IMG/VR virus record: IMGVR_UViG_3300042321_001127
Coordinates: 1 to 41,750 of that record
Length of the DNA stretch: 41,750 nucleotides
DNA from: a virus
Strand: one strand, 5' to 3'
Shown here: in pieces, positions 24,582 to 31,863 of the stretch
How positions within the stretch are numbered: the stretch's first letter is position 1
How the letters are laid out: each line of letters starts with the position of its first letter
Notes under the pieces: model-generated
The model's input: the letters and a program-made list of their open reading frames with translations, nothing else
Database searches by the model: none
What the model was told of the DNA's origin: nothing
Made by a program: the position numbers and the translations under genes

Positions 24582-24585
24582 AATT

Positions 24586-24617
24586 AGCCCCCGACCATTA
24601 CGGCCGGGGGCTTTTTG
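24586..24617. terminator. Bidirectional terminator after nrdJ operon
   Basis: Stem AGCCCCCG (24586-24593) with CGGGGGCT (24605-24612), then T5. The facing - strand operon ends just beyond, so it may serve both. Confidence 0.92.
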
Positions 24618-24627
24618 TTTGCATTAA

Positions 24628-24840
24628 CTAACTAGCGACTACTCTACCTGATATGTCTGTAAGTTCATAGTAGGTTGTATTTGCTTCATCAACGTCCTCG
24701 TACGCATTGTCTAAATCCTCGATGTATATATCACCGTTGATTAGGCCTTCGTATATGTCTTGAGCATGCTCGCTGTCATCAGCGTCAAATGCAAGTACAC
24801 CACTACGTTCTGTATTGAATAGCATTTTGTATCTAGGCAT
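24628..24840 (-). CDS. Small acidic hypothetical protein
   Basis: 70 aa with AAGGAG upstream and a TAATG overlap with the preceding gene. Strand-helix-strand pattern with an acidic stretch (IEDLDNAYEDVDEA). Similar in style to other small proteins of the - block (25859, 27043). Function unknown. Confidence 0.75.
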   Translation of the reverse strand: MPRYKMLFNTERSGVLAFDADDSEHAQDIYEGLINGDIYIEDLDNAYEDVDEANTTYYELTDISGRVVAS

Positions 24841-24971
24841 TAACTTTCTCCTTCTGTAGGTTCATCTTTGCACTTGCAGTTCTCGCAATCACAGCCTCCA
24901 GGATTGCTTTCATTGAGCTCTTTCATTAAGTCATTGACTGTCTTAAAAGGACCTACTGTTTCCATATCCAT
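24840..24971 (-). CDS. Small Cys-cluster protein (43 aa)
   Basis: Coupled at both ends by TAATG overlaps. It ends in GGCDCENCKCKDEP, a compact four-Cys cluster after an N-terminal helix. Probably a metal-binding miniprotein. Function unknown. Confidence 0.7.
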   Translation of the reverse strand: MDMETVGPFKTVNDLMKELNESNPGGCDCENCKCKDEPTEGES

Positions 24972-25261
24972 TATGCATTCCTCTTAAATGATATAGCGCC
25001 TGCAAATGTAACAGGCTTTTCCTTGGCGTCTAACTCTGAACCAGGTAACATCTTTACAGATTTACGTGGCGTGGTTGCTAGCAGCACTTCCTTAATCCAT
25101 CGTTTTGCAGCCGATGCGTTAGACCATGCTGCTTGGTACGAATCGTAAGGCATATTATCCATACCCTCATCGAATATAGATATGCTTGCCAGCCAGGCAC
25201 CACCTTTTGATTGGTTCTTTACGATACTTGCACTAAACACACTGCTTACTTTTTTAACCAT
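24971..25261 (-). CDS. Hypothetical protein
   Basis: 96 aa. A mixed strand/helix domain with KGGAWLASISIFDEGMD and a helix SNASAAKRWIKEVLL, resembling small phage proteins of the WGR/strand-pair type only in general. Not recognised. It follows the HicA-like gene after 10 nt. Confidence 0.74.
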   Translation of the reverse strand: MVKKVSSVFSASIVKNQSKGGAWLASISIFDEGMDNMPYDSYQAAWSNASAAKRWIKEVLLATTPRKSVKMLPGSELDAKEKPVTFAGAISFKRNA

Positions 25262-25271
25262 TTATTTGCTC

Positions 25272-25508
25272 CTATAGTTGTATATTTTGGTGAAACCCCA
25301 CTATTTTGAGATCTCGTCGTATATTTTTACCTGCTCTTTGATCACCTAAGGACTGTGACCCAAAGAATACCACCTTCTTAGTCTTTGGATTTAGAACCTT
25401 TACGTGATGTTTTCCATTAGTTATAGATACTTCAAGCCCTGCATCTTCTAATGCAGCCACTAGCTTGCGAATCTCTTTGCTTTTTATCTTTGGATTTGCA
25501 AACAACAT
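25272..25508 (-). CDS. HicA-like protein (dsRBD-type mRNA interferase fold)
   Basis: A 78-aa protein. KSKEIRKLVAALEDAGLEV, then NGKHHVKVLNP and FFGSQSLGDQRAGKNIRRDLK, match the HicA layout: helix, strand with Gly-x-His-His (His34/35), strand, helix. HicA toxins cleave mRNA and are paired with HicB antitoxins. No HicB-like gene adjoins it; the next gene (24971) is not similar. It may be a phage RNA-binding relative rather than a toxin. AAGGAGG lies upstream. Confidence 0.68.
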   Translation of the reverse strand: MLFANPKIKSKEIRKLVAALEDAGLEVSITNGKHHVKVLNPKTKKVVFFGSQSLGDQRAGKNIRRDLKIVGFHQNIQL

Positions 25509-25527
25509 TACATTTCATCCTCCTTAT

Positions 25528-25556
25528 AGTGTAAACTATCTGGTGTTAGCTCTCAT
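25528..25556 (-). promoter_or_regulatory. Possible promoter of the HicA-like operon
   Basis: TACACT (25533-25528 on the - strand) lies 19 nt before the ATG and just before AAGGAGG. It is the same -10 hexamer as the better promoter at 25833. No good -35 is visible. Confidence 0.3.
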
Positions 25557-25576
25557 AGAACAGAGTTCACACCCTC

Positions 25577-25608
25577 AAATCCCCCGGATTGCGCCCCGGG
25601 GGATTTTT
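25577..25608. terminator. Terminator between 25607 and 25508 genes
   Basis: 11-bp stem AAATCCCCCGG (25577-25587) with CCGGGGGATTT (25596-25606). T5 follows on the + strand and T3 on the - strand. It most likely ends the - strand transcript coming from the gene ending at 25607. Confidence 0.75.
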
Positions 25609-25813
25609 ACTTTTGTACGATAGATACGATGCCAGCCATCTCACCAGGACGGTCCAGGTCAATTACCCTTACCCACTCCTCCTTGTTGCGGTCGTACAGC
25701 TTTAGAGACCACTCACGGTTAGCTTTATCTGCCTGGTCATCGATACGCCACTTTTTAACTTTGACCTTGAATGTTATTTCCAGGTCGTACAGGTCGGATT
25801 CACTTTCTGCCAT
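25607..25813 (-). CDS. Small hypothetical protein
   Basis: 68 aa with GGGAG upstream, beta-rich (LEITFKVKVKKWRID, EWSLKLYD, VRVIDL). It has its own promoter, in whose spacer a copy of the dispersed motif sits, and its own terminator. Function unknown. Confidence 0.75.
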   Translation of the reverse strand: MAESESDLYDLEITFKVKVKKWRIDDQADKANREWSLKLYDRNKEEWVRVIDLDRPGEMAGIVSIVQK

Positions 25814-25832
25814 GTTTCTCCCATCTGTTATT

Positions 25833-25862
25833 AGTGTAGCCGATTTGTTTGTGTTGGGTCAA
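25833..25862 (-). promoter_or_regulatory. Promoter with the dispersed motif in its spacer
   Basis: On the - strand: TTGACC (25862-25857), an 18-nt spacer, TACACT (25838-25833). The spacer contains CAACACAAACA (25856-25846). A protein bound at the motif would block this promoter. Confidence 0.6.
25846..25856 (-). promoter_or_regulatory. Dispersed motif site 2
   Basis: CAACACAAACA on the - strand, co-oriented with transcription, inside a promoter spacer. Confidence 0.75.
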
Positions 25863-26056
25863 GTTACTTCTACGCCACTCTCATCATAGATAGTTCCTAG
25901 GTCAATCCAGCATGCTTCGTGATCTTGAGCCCATCCAGAACGGTCATCCTCAAAGATGGTGTTTTCTGCCAGCTCCTCTGCTTCAGCTACTGAATCTGCG
26001 TGTACCCATACGTCATAGATTAGGTGTTCATGTATAGTTACTTTATATGGTTTCAT
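25859..26056 (-). CDS. Small acidic hypothetical protein
   Basis: 65 aa, coupled to the upstream gene by a TAATG overlap. Strand-helix pattern (KVTIHEHLIYDVWVHADS, AEAEELAENTIFEDDRSGW), a layout seen in small phage proteins named only by domain of unknown function. The stop codon overlaps the -35 of the promoter at 25857. Confidence 0.76.
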   Translation of the reverse strand: MKPYKVTIHEHLIYDVWVHADSVAEAEELAENTIFEDDRSGWAQDHEACWIDLGTIYDESGVEVT

Positions 26057-26205
26057 TAATGCACCCAGTCTCTTATGTTGTAGTCTTCGTAGGTTGATTG
26101 TACAGAGTCATTTAGATCTGCAATTAGAAGCTCTATTTCATCACCTGTCCAACCCTCTACCATAGACTTTGTTATTGTAGATTGCCATACGATGTCTTCG
26201 TCCAT
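26056..26205 (-). CDS. Small hypothetical protein (49 aa)
   Basis: Start chosen at the ATG at 26205, behind AAGGAG. The longer in-frame extension overlaps the previous gene without a ribosome-binding site. Acidic, helical, ends IRDWVH. Function unknown. Confidence 0.68.
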   Translation of the reverse strand: MDEDIVWQSTITKSMVEGWTGDEIELLIADLNDSVQSTYEDYNIRDWVH

Positions 26206-26215
26206 TTGTTTCTCC

Positions 26216-26668
26216 TTATTTCTTTGCTGTTGTACGAAACGTATTCTCAGGCGTAGGCCATTGATACGGTAAATCATCCGGTACATTAAACATATAGTGT
26301 TCCGGATTCTTGCGCTTTAGGTTTGATTTGTGAGACCTATGAAACTTGCGTTTACCTACCCACCAAGGCTTTTCAAAGCTTTCAGGTGGGAATGTATACT
26401 GTTTATAGAGTTCACTAACTTGCTTTGATACATTGTCTTCAAAGCCACGGCGCTTCCACTCGTTACAGATAGCATAGATGTATTCTATAAGGCTACCTGC
26501 ATGTCCACGCCACATCACTGCAGCTGGGTGGTTACGCCATCCCTTAGTTAGACCCAAGTTGGCCCTCAGTATTTGCAACGCCTCTACTCGTTGCTTCCCA
26601 AGTCTCTTGTTGTCTAAGGATTCGGCTGTTTTATCATAATCAGGCCATGGCAAGAATGTATTTACCAT
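26216..26668 (-). CDS. Pyrimidine-dimer DNA glycosylase-like protein
   Basis: 150 aa from the ATG at 26668 with AGGAG 5 nt upstream. MVNTFLPWPDYDKTAESLDNKRLGKQRVEALQIL, GWRNHPAAVMWRGHAG and ICNEWKRRGF match a phage/bacterial family commonly annotated as pyrimidine dimer DNA glycosylase (T4 DenV-related fold). That enzyme excises UV cyclobutane dimers. The link is from memory of family patterns and the catalytic N-terminus is not proven. UV repair would suit a phage of sunlit water, which is inference. Confidence 0.55.
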   Translation of the reverse strand: MVNTFLPWPDYDKTAESLDNKRLGKQRVEALQILRANLGLTKGWRNHPAAVMWRGHAGSLIEYIYAICNEWKRRGFEDNVSKQVSELYKQYTFPPESFEKPWWVGKRKFHRSHKSNLKRKNPEHYMFNVPDDLPYQWPTPENTFRTTAKK

Positions 26669-26676
26669 GCTTACTC

Positions 26677-26868
26677 CTATTCCCCGGCGTAGCCAGCTAG
26701 AACAAGCTCTTTCATTATGAATGATTGTCGTTTGTGAAACGACACTGGTGTTTCTTTTATGTAGCAATCTAATGGGTTATCATGAAACCACATTATCTCT
26801 ACATTTGCTTTGGTTGTTACGAATGTGCTTTTACCTTCAATAGGTGAGCCACAGTGACTGCATAACAT
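26677..26868 (-). CDS. Small protein with N-terminal zinc knuckle
   Basis: 63 aa with GGAGGAG upstream. Starts MLCSHCGSPIEGKSTFVT; a second half-site (DCYI) and His residues in MWFHDNP could complete metal binding. Function unknown. Confidence 0.72.
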   Translation of the reverse strand: MLCSHCGSPIEGKSTFVTTKANVEIMWFHDNPLDCYIKETPVSFHKRQSFIMKELVLAGYAGE

Positions 26869-26869
26869 A

Positions 26870-27043
26870 CTACTCCTCCTCTTCTTCTAAGCCAAGCATT
26901 GGTATAAGATCTTCTGCGTTGTGTCTACGAAGAAGTCTCCTAGCTAATGCTTTGCTTTTACTATAGCGTTGTTCTTCACGCTGTTTGATTGTTTGAATTA
27001 CCCATTGTTCTGGGTCTGATTGTCTTAGCGCCTCTAAATCCAT
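26870..27043 (-). CDS. Small charged helical protein (57 aa)
   Basis: MDLEALRQSDPEQW start, basic middle (KSKALARRLLRRHN), acidic end of five Glu. The start overlaps the upstream TAA (TAATG), and the last bases supply the ribosome-binding site of the next gene. Function unknown. Confidence 0.7.
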   Translation of the reverse strand: MDLEALRQSDPEQWVIQTIKQREEQRYSKSKALARRLLRRHNAEDLIPMLGLEEEEE

Positions 27044-27234
27044 TAGAGAACCGCTGATAGACGAATGTGATTATCTTGAGCCCATTCAATTGGCTCGGAG
27101 ATAGATTCTATTGTTAAGTGAGAACCACCGTCCGCAACTTCATCTGAGGCAATGAGCAAGAACATCTGCGCACTCTCATAGTCGTTGAATGGACCCACTA
27201 AAGTCTCAGTGAGACTGTCGAATACTACATACAT
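27043..27234 (-). CDS. Small hypothetical protein
   Basis: 63 aa with GGAG at 8-nt spacing. YVVFDSLTETLVGPFNDYESAQMF resembles small phage proteins with a strand-turn-helix core. A copy of the dispersed motif lies directly before its ribosome-binding site. Function unknown. Confidence 0.75.
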   Translation of the reverse strand: MYVVFDSLTETLVGPFNDYESAQMFLLIASDEVADGGSHLTIESISEPIEWAQDNHIRLSAVL

Positions 27235-27246
27235 TTGACGCTCCTT

Positions 27247-27257
27247 TGTTTGTGTTG
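27247..27257 (-). promoter_or_regulatory. Dispersed motif site 3
   Basis: CAACACAAACA on the - strand, between the VWA gene stop and the ribosome-binding site (GGAG) of the 27043 gene. Confidence 0.75.
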
Positions 27258-27259
27258 GA

Positions 27260-29116
27260 TTAACGACTGCGCTTTTTGATGGCGCCTGTAACTACTGACT
27301 TTGCAAACGGTAGAAGATCCTTGGCTGTACTAATACGGCCAAAGACTTCTGTCTTGTGCTTGAACTGGTCCATACCCATGCTGTGGTTCTCTTGATAGTA
27401 TTCCATATCCCTGTCAGACATGATTAGTGTCATAACAGTTAGCACGCCACGTTTGTTGATACGCTCAATGATTTCGTCATTTTTTGACGCATCAAACGCA
27501 CCGTCAGTAACTAAGAACAGCATCTTATTTTTCTTACGAGAAGACATAAGTAACTGCTCGGCTGCTACAAGCGTGGAGTATGGATTGGTACCACCATTGC
27601 CATAGATGAATTTGTACTGGTTTTTGTTTGCTTGTTCCTCACGACGATAGGCTACCTCAGCCTCATCGTCAAAGGCATACACCGTAACCGGTGCAGAGAT
27701 TGATTCAAGTGCACGTTTAATAGTCCAACAAGCAATAGACGCATGCATGTCATTTCTACCACTAGACATAGAACCAGAACGATCCACAAGAATCACTGCT
27801 TCTACATCTGCACCATCATTACCTTCATCCCAACGGTCAAAGGCTTCATCAATCTCGCAGCCTCTAAACACACGCTGCATGTTTAGTCGACCACTAGCTT
27901 CCTCACGATGCCACATAGGCTCACACTCATCGCGCAAGCGTTGAAGTTCTTTGGCAAAGCGTCGTGATAGTTGTAAGGATTCATCTGGAACTCTGGTTAG
28001 GTCAAACTTACCACGCTTTATGTTATCGTCGTGTTTGCCATCACCACCAATGATTACCTTTTGTTTAGTTTTGACGTCTTGTTGTACATCCTTGCGTTCT
28101 AACACAGTTTGTATAACATCGTCTAGCATTTCTGTTACGTTGTCTGGTATACCACCTAGACTAGCGTGATGGCCCGTGCCTCCATTGGGGTCTGGGCTTT
28201 GCGTACCTTGTTGATTACGCTCACGAATGTCTAGCGCTTCGTCAGCAGTTTGTGGTGCAGGGCTGGAGCCATTGTTTGTGTTGGGCTTGTTTGGGTTTGG
28301 TTTACGAGAGACAGCTGTTGACTCTGCTGAGTTACCACCACCAGTCCTGCTTGCGTCTTTCTCCTGTGCCTTGCCAGGTTCGGGACGACCTTTGGATACT
28401 GGGTCTCTGTTTGTACATCCACCCATACCTTGAGGTAACTCGGGCAGACCTAGAGGACCAATAACTTCGTCATTGAATCGTTTGATAAGTTCCTGTGCCT
28501 TGTCATAGTCACGAGGAAATGCTAAGACACGATACTGATCTACGATGTCAGCGATTACTGGTATTAACTCTGGTGCTACAAACAAGTCACGAAAGGCTTG
28601 TCTAACTTCCAGAGGTAAGTATCTACGACCACGTACTAACAGATAGTTACTTGATGAGGACTCTGGCGTATTGCCAAGCCACCTAGCAACTGTTGCTGTT
28701 AGGAATGGTACTACAGATGGATAGCGTGCTACAAGCAACGTCTCGATACGCTGGTCCTCCAGCATGTTTGCTGCTTGTAGATACTGATTCTCTACTACCC
28801 ACTTCATGAATGTTGTTCCACGCCTTGGGGTATAGAGTTGATGTGCCATCTCGTGATAGTTAAGGCCGTTGATTTGAGTCAATGTCTCTAAATCAATCTC
28901 CTCAATTTCACTGGCATTGAATGTAATTGATGCGCCATCAGACCACGCAGGTGCGGGGCCATCAGGAACAACATTTACAATGACTGGGTCACCAGTCAGT
29001 ACACGGTCTGCTTGTTCATAGACACGACATAGCGCATTAAGACGAACAGTTCTTAGCTGTTCCTCTTCCGCACGTACCTCTGCCATCCAACCGGTTTCAA
29101 TCTCGTCTTTAAACAT
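27260..29116 (-). CDS. VWA-domain metallopeptidase-like protein (CobT-like partner of the AAA+ gene)
   Basis: 618 aa with AGGAG upstream. Residues 88-92 read HEMAH, a zinc-peptidase HExxH motif, and NMLEDQRIE (117-125) supplies the typical downstream Glu. A disordered Pro/Asn/Gly-rich linker (about 235-325) follows. The C-terminal VWA domain has a MIDAS: DRSGS (445-449), Thr510 and Asp538 in VTDG. CobT and MoxR-associated VWA proteins pair with AAA+ ATPases, here the next gene upstream. The pair could act as a metal chelatase subunit or as a chaperone that remodels a target. The HExxH site points away from plain CobT. A motif copy (28273) lies inside the linker. Confidence 0.85.
   Translation of the reverse strand: MFKDEIETGWMAEVRAEEEQLRTVRLNALCRVYEQADRVLTGDPVIVNVVPDGPAPAWSDGASITFNASEIEEIDLETLTQINGLNYHEMAHQLYTPRRGTTFMKWVVENQYLQAANMLEDQRIETLLVARYPSVVPFLTATVARWLGNTPESSSSNYLLVRGRRYLPLEVRQAFRDLFVAPELIPVIADIVDQYRVLAFPRDYDKAQELIKRFNDEVIGPLGLPELPQGMGGCTNRDPVSKGRPEPGKAQEKDASRTGGGNSAESTAVSRKPNPNKPNTNNGSSPAPQTADEALDIRERNQQGTQSPDPNGGTGHHASLGGIPDNVTEMLDDVIQTVLERKDVQQDVKTKQKVIIGGDGKHDDNIKRGKFDLTRVPDESLQLSRRFAKELQRLRDECEPMWHREEASGRLNMQRVFRGCEIDEAFDRWDEGNDGADVEAVILVDRSGSMSSGRNDMHASIACWTIKRALESISAPVTVYAFDDEAEVAYRREEQANKNQYKFIYGNGGTNPYSTLVAAEQLLMSSRKKNKMLFLVTDGAFDASKNDEIIERINKRGVLTVMTLIMSDRDMEYYQENHSMGMDQFKHKTEVFGRISTAKDLLPFAKSVVTGAIKKRSR
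28273..28283 (-). promoter_or_regulatory. Dispersed motif site 4 (inside CDS)
   Basis: CAACACAAACA on the - strand, encoding part of PNTNN in the VWA-protein linker. Confidence 0.7.
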
Positions 29117-29128
29117 ATAACTCCTGTC

Positions 29129-30535
29129 TTAGATAGATGAACTAGCTGTTGTTAACCATTCTGATACTTGTTGTTCGATAGTCTTGTCTGGCTCTTGCTC
29201 AACTTGAACAGGCACAGCAATACCAAAGTCTGTTTTGATATTGTGTTCGTGAGTTTGGAATACCAAACGCACAGATGCTTGCTCATCACTACTGAAGTGA
29301 GCAATGAAGTTCTCGATAGCAAACTCATAGCCAAGGTCAGAGTCCTTGATGAACTCTTCTACTTCGATGAGCATGTTAGTTGAGATTGGTGTCTCATACT
29401 GACCCTTAGCAGCCTCAGTACGAAGTTGCTTAGTGACTAGTAAGAGAGCTTTAGATGAGACCAGCTTAGCCTCTACCGCATCATCGTAATCCCATGACAG
29501 TTGAATGTCAAAGCGATTACGCATAGCGAAGTTAAGTGGTGTAGTGCCGATGTAGTCTGGATTCATGGTCGCAAAGATTGTAAGGTCTTTGTGGGCCACG
29601 ATTGTTTCACCCATGTGGTCAAGAAGCGTAATGCTACGACGACCATCAGTGAGTGGGTATAAAGTGGTGTAGATTTTAGGGCTGATGAAGTTCATCTCAT
29701 CGAGCAGTAAAACACCACCGTTGCGTACAACATCAGTTACTGGACCATCGATCCAACCATAACTGCCATTGCCATCAGGAATAAAGCCACCGAACAACTG
29801 GCGTGATTCCATAGATGCGTTACCAGATACTGTAGCCATGCGAAGACTGCGAGATGCTGCCCACGCTTCTACAGCTGTTGTTTTACCTGGACCTGTAGGG
29901 CCATAGATAAGAACGTTAATACCATTAGCACGTGCTTTGTCAAAGGTTGTGAAGTCTTCGACCCCATACACCTTACGATGTACGTAACGCTCAGCCAATT
30001 TCATTGGAGGAACGGTTGCTAGTGATACGTTGAACGAAGGCGCTGATGTTGTTGGCGCTAGGTCGTCCATTGTTTGTGTTGGAACAGGTACTACTAGAGG
30101 AACTGTAGTGCTTGTCGCAGCACGGTTATCTGTTACATAGGTTTCCAATGAGTCATCTCCCATACTGATTCGGTTATAGAAATCGCAAATGATTTCTACC
30201 ATTGGTGTTGTGTCTTGTGTAGCAGCGGCACGAGTATGCTTGTCGCATGCTTTAGTGCCAAGTACTGGGGAATAACCTTTGGAGGTCATAGCCCGTTCAT
30301 CTGCCGGTGTTACATACACACCGACAGGAGTACGAGTTAGTACTTCCTTGGTATCTATTGTGAACACAGTGAGCTGGTCTAGTGTTGTTTCCTCCCACTT
30401 ATTGTGGGGGCCTTTTGTACCATCAGTCTCACGTGAGTAGATGCGTACCTCACCATTGTGTGGAGTAATAAGAACCTGACGGCGCTTATTTCCCATGCTT
30501 GGTTCGTACGATTCTGTGAACATTGCGATATCCAT
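29129..30535 (-). CDS. AAA+ ATPase, MoxR/CobS type
   Basis: A 468-aa ATPase. The N-terminal about 190 residues are a separate domain with a linker. Walker A GPTGPGKTT (212-220), Walker B VLLLDEMN (275-282), sensor 1 TMNPD (323-327) and the Arg-finger region FAMRNRFD (337-343). The body order matches MoxR/CobS ATPases. Twelve nt separate it from the VWA gene, so they form one unit. CobS energises cobalt insertion into hydrogenobyrinate with CobN and CobT. MoxR ATPases more generally assemble protein complexes. No CobN is in the window, so cobalamin chemistry is only one option. An AAGGGC ribosome-binding site is visible. Confidence 0.88.
   Translation of the reverse strand: MDIAMFTESYEPSMGNKRRQVLITPHNGEVRIYSRETDGTKGPHNKWEETTLDQLTVFTIDTKEVLTRTPVGVYVTPADERAMTSKGYSPVLGTKACDKHTRAAATQDTTPMVEIICDFYNRISMGDDSLETYVTDNRAATSTTVPLVVPVPTQTMDDLAPTTSAPSFNVSLATVPPMKLAERYVHRKVYGVEDFTTFDKARANGINVLIYGPTGPGKTTAVEAWAASRSLRMATVSGNASMESRQLFGGFIPDGNGSYGWIDGPVTDVVRNGGVLLLDEMNFISPKIYTTLYPLTDGRRSITLLDHMGETIVAHKDLTIFATMNPDYIGTTPLNFAMRNRFDIQLSWDYDDAVEAKLVSSKALLLVTKQLRTEAAKGQYETPISTNMLIEVEEFIKDSDLGYEFAIENFIAHFSSDEQASVRLVFQTHEHNIKTDFGIAVPVQVEQEPDKTIEQQVSEWLTTASSSI
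30071..30081 (-). promoter_or_regulatory. Dispersed motif site 5 (inside CDS)
   Basis: CAACACAAACA on the - strand, in the linker of the AAA+ gene, encoding VPTQT in a different frame from site 4. Confidence 0.7.
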
Positions 30536-30590
30536 ATATCATTGCCCTTCGTTGTTATTGGTATCGTTCCCTTACCCAATGTAAGGAAAA

Positions 30591-30830
30591 TTAGTCGTCG
30601 TTAAACAGTTTATCTTCCATGACTGTAGCAAATGTAAACAGTGCCTGCTTATGCTCAGGCCACTCTGTTATTAAACTAAACAGAATGTCATGTTCTACTG
30701 CTTTTTCTATAACTTTGTGAAATTTGTCAACAGCATAGTCTAAGAACTCTTCACGTTCCTCTTCAGGAATCATGTTAATAGTAAACTCTTCTGTTGGCAT
30801 TGAGTCTTCATCATCACATTCGTGACACAT
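30591..30830 (-). CDS. Acidic hypothetical protein
   Basis: 79 aa with AAGGAG upstream. Starts MCHECDDED (one CxxC), then a helical acidic body. It is the first gene after a structured untranslated region (30831-31077), so its expression may be controlled by that RNA. Function unknown. Confidence 0.75.
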   Translation of the reverse strand: MCHECDDEDSMPTEEFTINMIPEEEREEFLDYAVDKFHKVIEKAVEHDILFSLITEWPEHKQALFTFATVMEDKLFNDD

Positions 30831-31077
30831 GTATTGCTCCTTGTCTATTTGTAAATACCTGGTTGGCTTACCCCCGTTGCTTACAGGGACGGAATGTCAC
30901 CGCACATTGTCTTCTCAGCTCGCATATATTGGGTTTACACCACCAATACGGTAACCATGTAAATTATTCTGGTCTAGGATCTATTTAGTATGCTTGAGGT
31001 TGGCTTAGCCAACCAGGTATGTTAAGTAATTAAGGGAAAGTTGTTTTCTGACGCAACAGTCATCCCGCACTCAGTCC
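30831..31077 (-). ncRNA. Structured untranslated region, candidate regulatory RNA or leader
   Basis: No ORF of note. On the transcribed (-) strand, ATACCTGGTTGGCT (31020-31007) can pair locally with GCCAACC (7 bp, 3-nt loop, 31014-30998) or distally with AGCCAACCAGGTAT (30868-30855), 14 bp perfect. A further pair, AGTAATTAAGG with CCTTAATTACT (around 31024-31085), brackets the start. Competing pairings of this type suggest an attenuator or switch. No tRNA cloverleaf or known riboswitch is recognised. Confidence 0.5.
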
Positions 31078-31350
31078 TTAATTACTCCAGTGTTGCTGTG
31101 TTTGCTCAGCGTATTCAGTTTCGTATACTCTGTTCAACCACGGTTTATCACGATGCATGATACGACGCTTGCCAGACTCTCTGGTAGATTCGTAACATCC
31201 CATATAGGATTCGTGATAGTACTCATAACCTTTGTATCTAGTGTTTAGAACTGCAACACTAGGTTGACCGTCTCTTATACGGCGACCACAATTACCACAG
31301 TTGATTAGATCAATTGCGGTTGTTGGGTCTTCCTTTTTCTTGTTGGACAT
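31078..31350 (-). CDS. Zinc-ribbon hypothetical protein
   Basis: 90 aa with AAGGGC upstream. INCGNCGRRIRDG is a CxxC knuckle, and YMGCYES plus a His-containing segment (YYHESY) may complete a site. Basic and polar. The dispersed motif lies 15 nt before the start codon. Function unknown. Confidence 0.75.
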   Translation of the reverse strand: MSNKKKEDPTTAIDLINCGNCGRRIRDGQPSVAVLNTRYKGYEYYHESYMGCYESTRESGKRRIMHRDKPWLNRVYETEYAEQTQQHWSN

Positions 31351-31364
31351 GTACGCCCTTCATT

Positions 31365-31375
31365 TGTTTGTGTTG
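31365..31375 (-). promoter_or_regulatory. Dispersed motif site 6
   Basis: CAACACAAACA on the - strand, between the 31377 gene stop and the 31350 start. Confidence 0.75.
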
Positions 31376-31376
31376 G

Positions 31377-31838
31377 TTATGGTTGTAGTAATGGTAGCTC
31401 AATGGTTTCCCATATACTTCTAGCATTGGATGTGCTATTAGAAATAAGGGACTTGAACATTGCAGCATCCATTTGTTTGTCAAACGCTATAGCTGTTGTC
31501 TTTAGGAAGTTACTTGTGCGATTGGGGTTGTTACGCACAATGATTCTTCCTGCTAGTACAGTTTCACCCCAGCTTAACGCAAGAGGAGCAGCATACTCAC
31601 TATAGACTCTGAGAGTATCAACTCCATCTTCTGTTACTTGTTGTGACGCTACAGCAGCAGATAAGAGTTCCAAGATAGTTCTTTGTCTATCTGTATCTGT
31701 AACTCTGTCTACTAAGTAATTTAGTACACCGTCTCTAAAGTTGGTGCTTTGATTACTTAACTCAATAAAGTTTCTAGGGATTAACCCAGAGGCCAAGCCA
31801 ACAGCACATTCCGATATATCGTATGTACTGTTAGTCAT
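31377..31838 (-). CDS. Hypothetical helical protein
   Basis: 153 aa from the ATG at 31838 with a GGTGGG ribosome-binding site. An in-frame ATG at 31889 would give 170 aa and overlap the upstream gene by 26 nt. Mostly helical, with ILELLSAAVASQQVTEDG and a middle ALSWGETVLAGRIIV. No family recognised. Confidence 0.72.
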   Translation of the reverse strand: MTNSTYDISECAVGLASGLIPRNFIELSNQSTNFRDGVLNYLVDRVTDTDRQRTILELLSAAVASQQVTEDGVDTLRVYSEYAAPLALSWGETVLAGRIIVRNNPNRTSNFLKTTAIAFDKQMDAAMFKSLISNSTSNARSIWETIELPLLQP

Positions 31839-31863
31839 GTGCCCACCTATTGAGACGCCTGGA

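Noticed and set aside
30831-31077. tRNA or known riboswitch
   Set aside because: Stems are present but no cloverleaf or recognisable conserved riboswitch core could be matched by eye.
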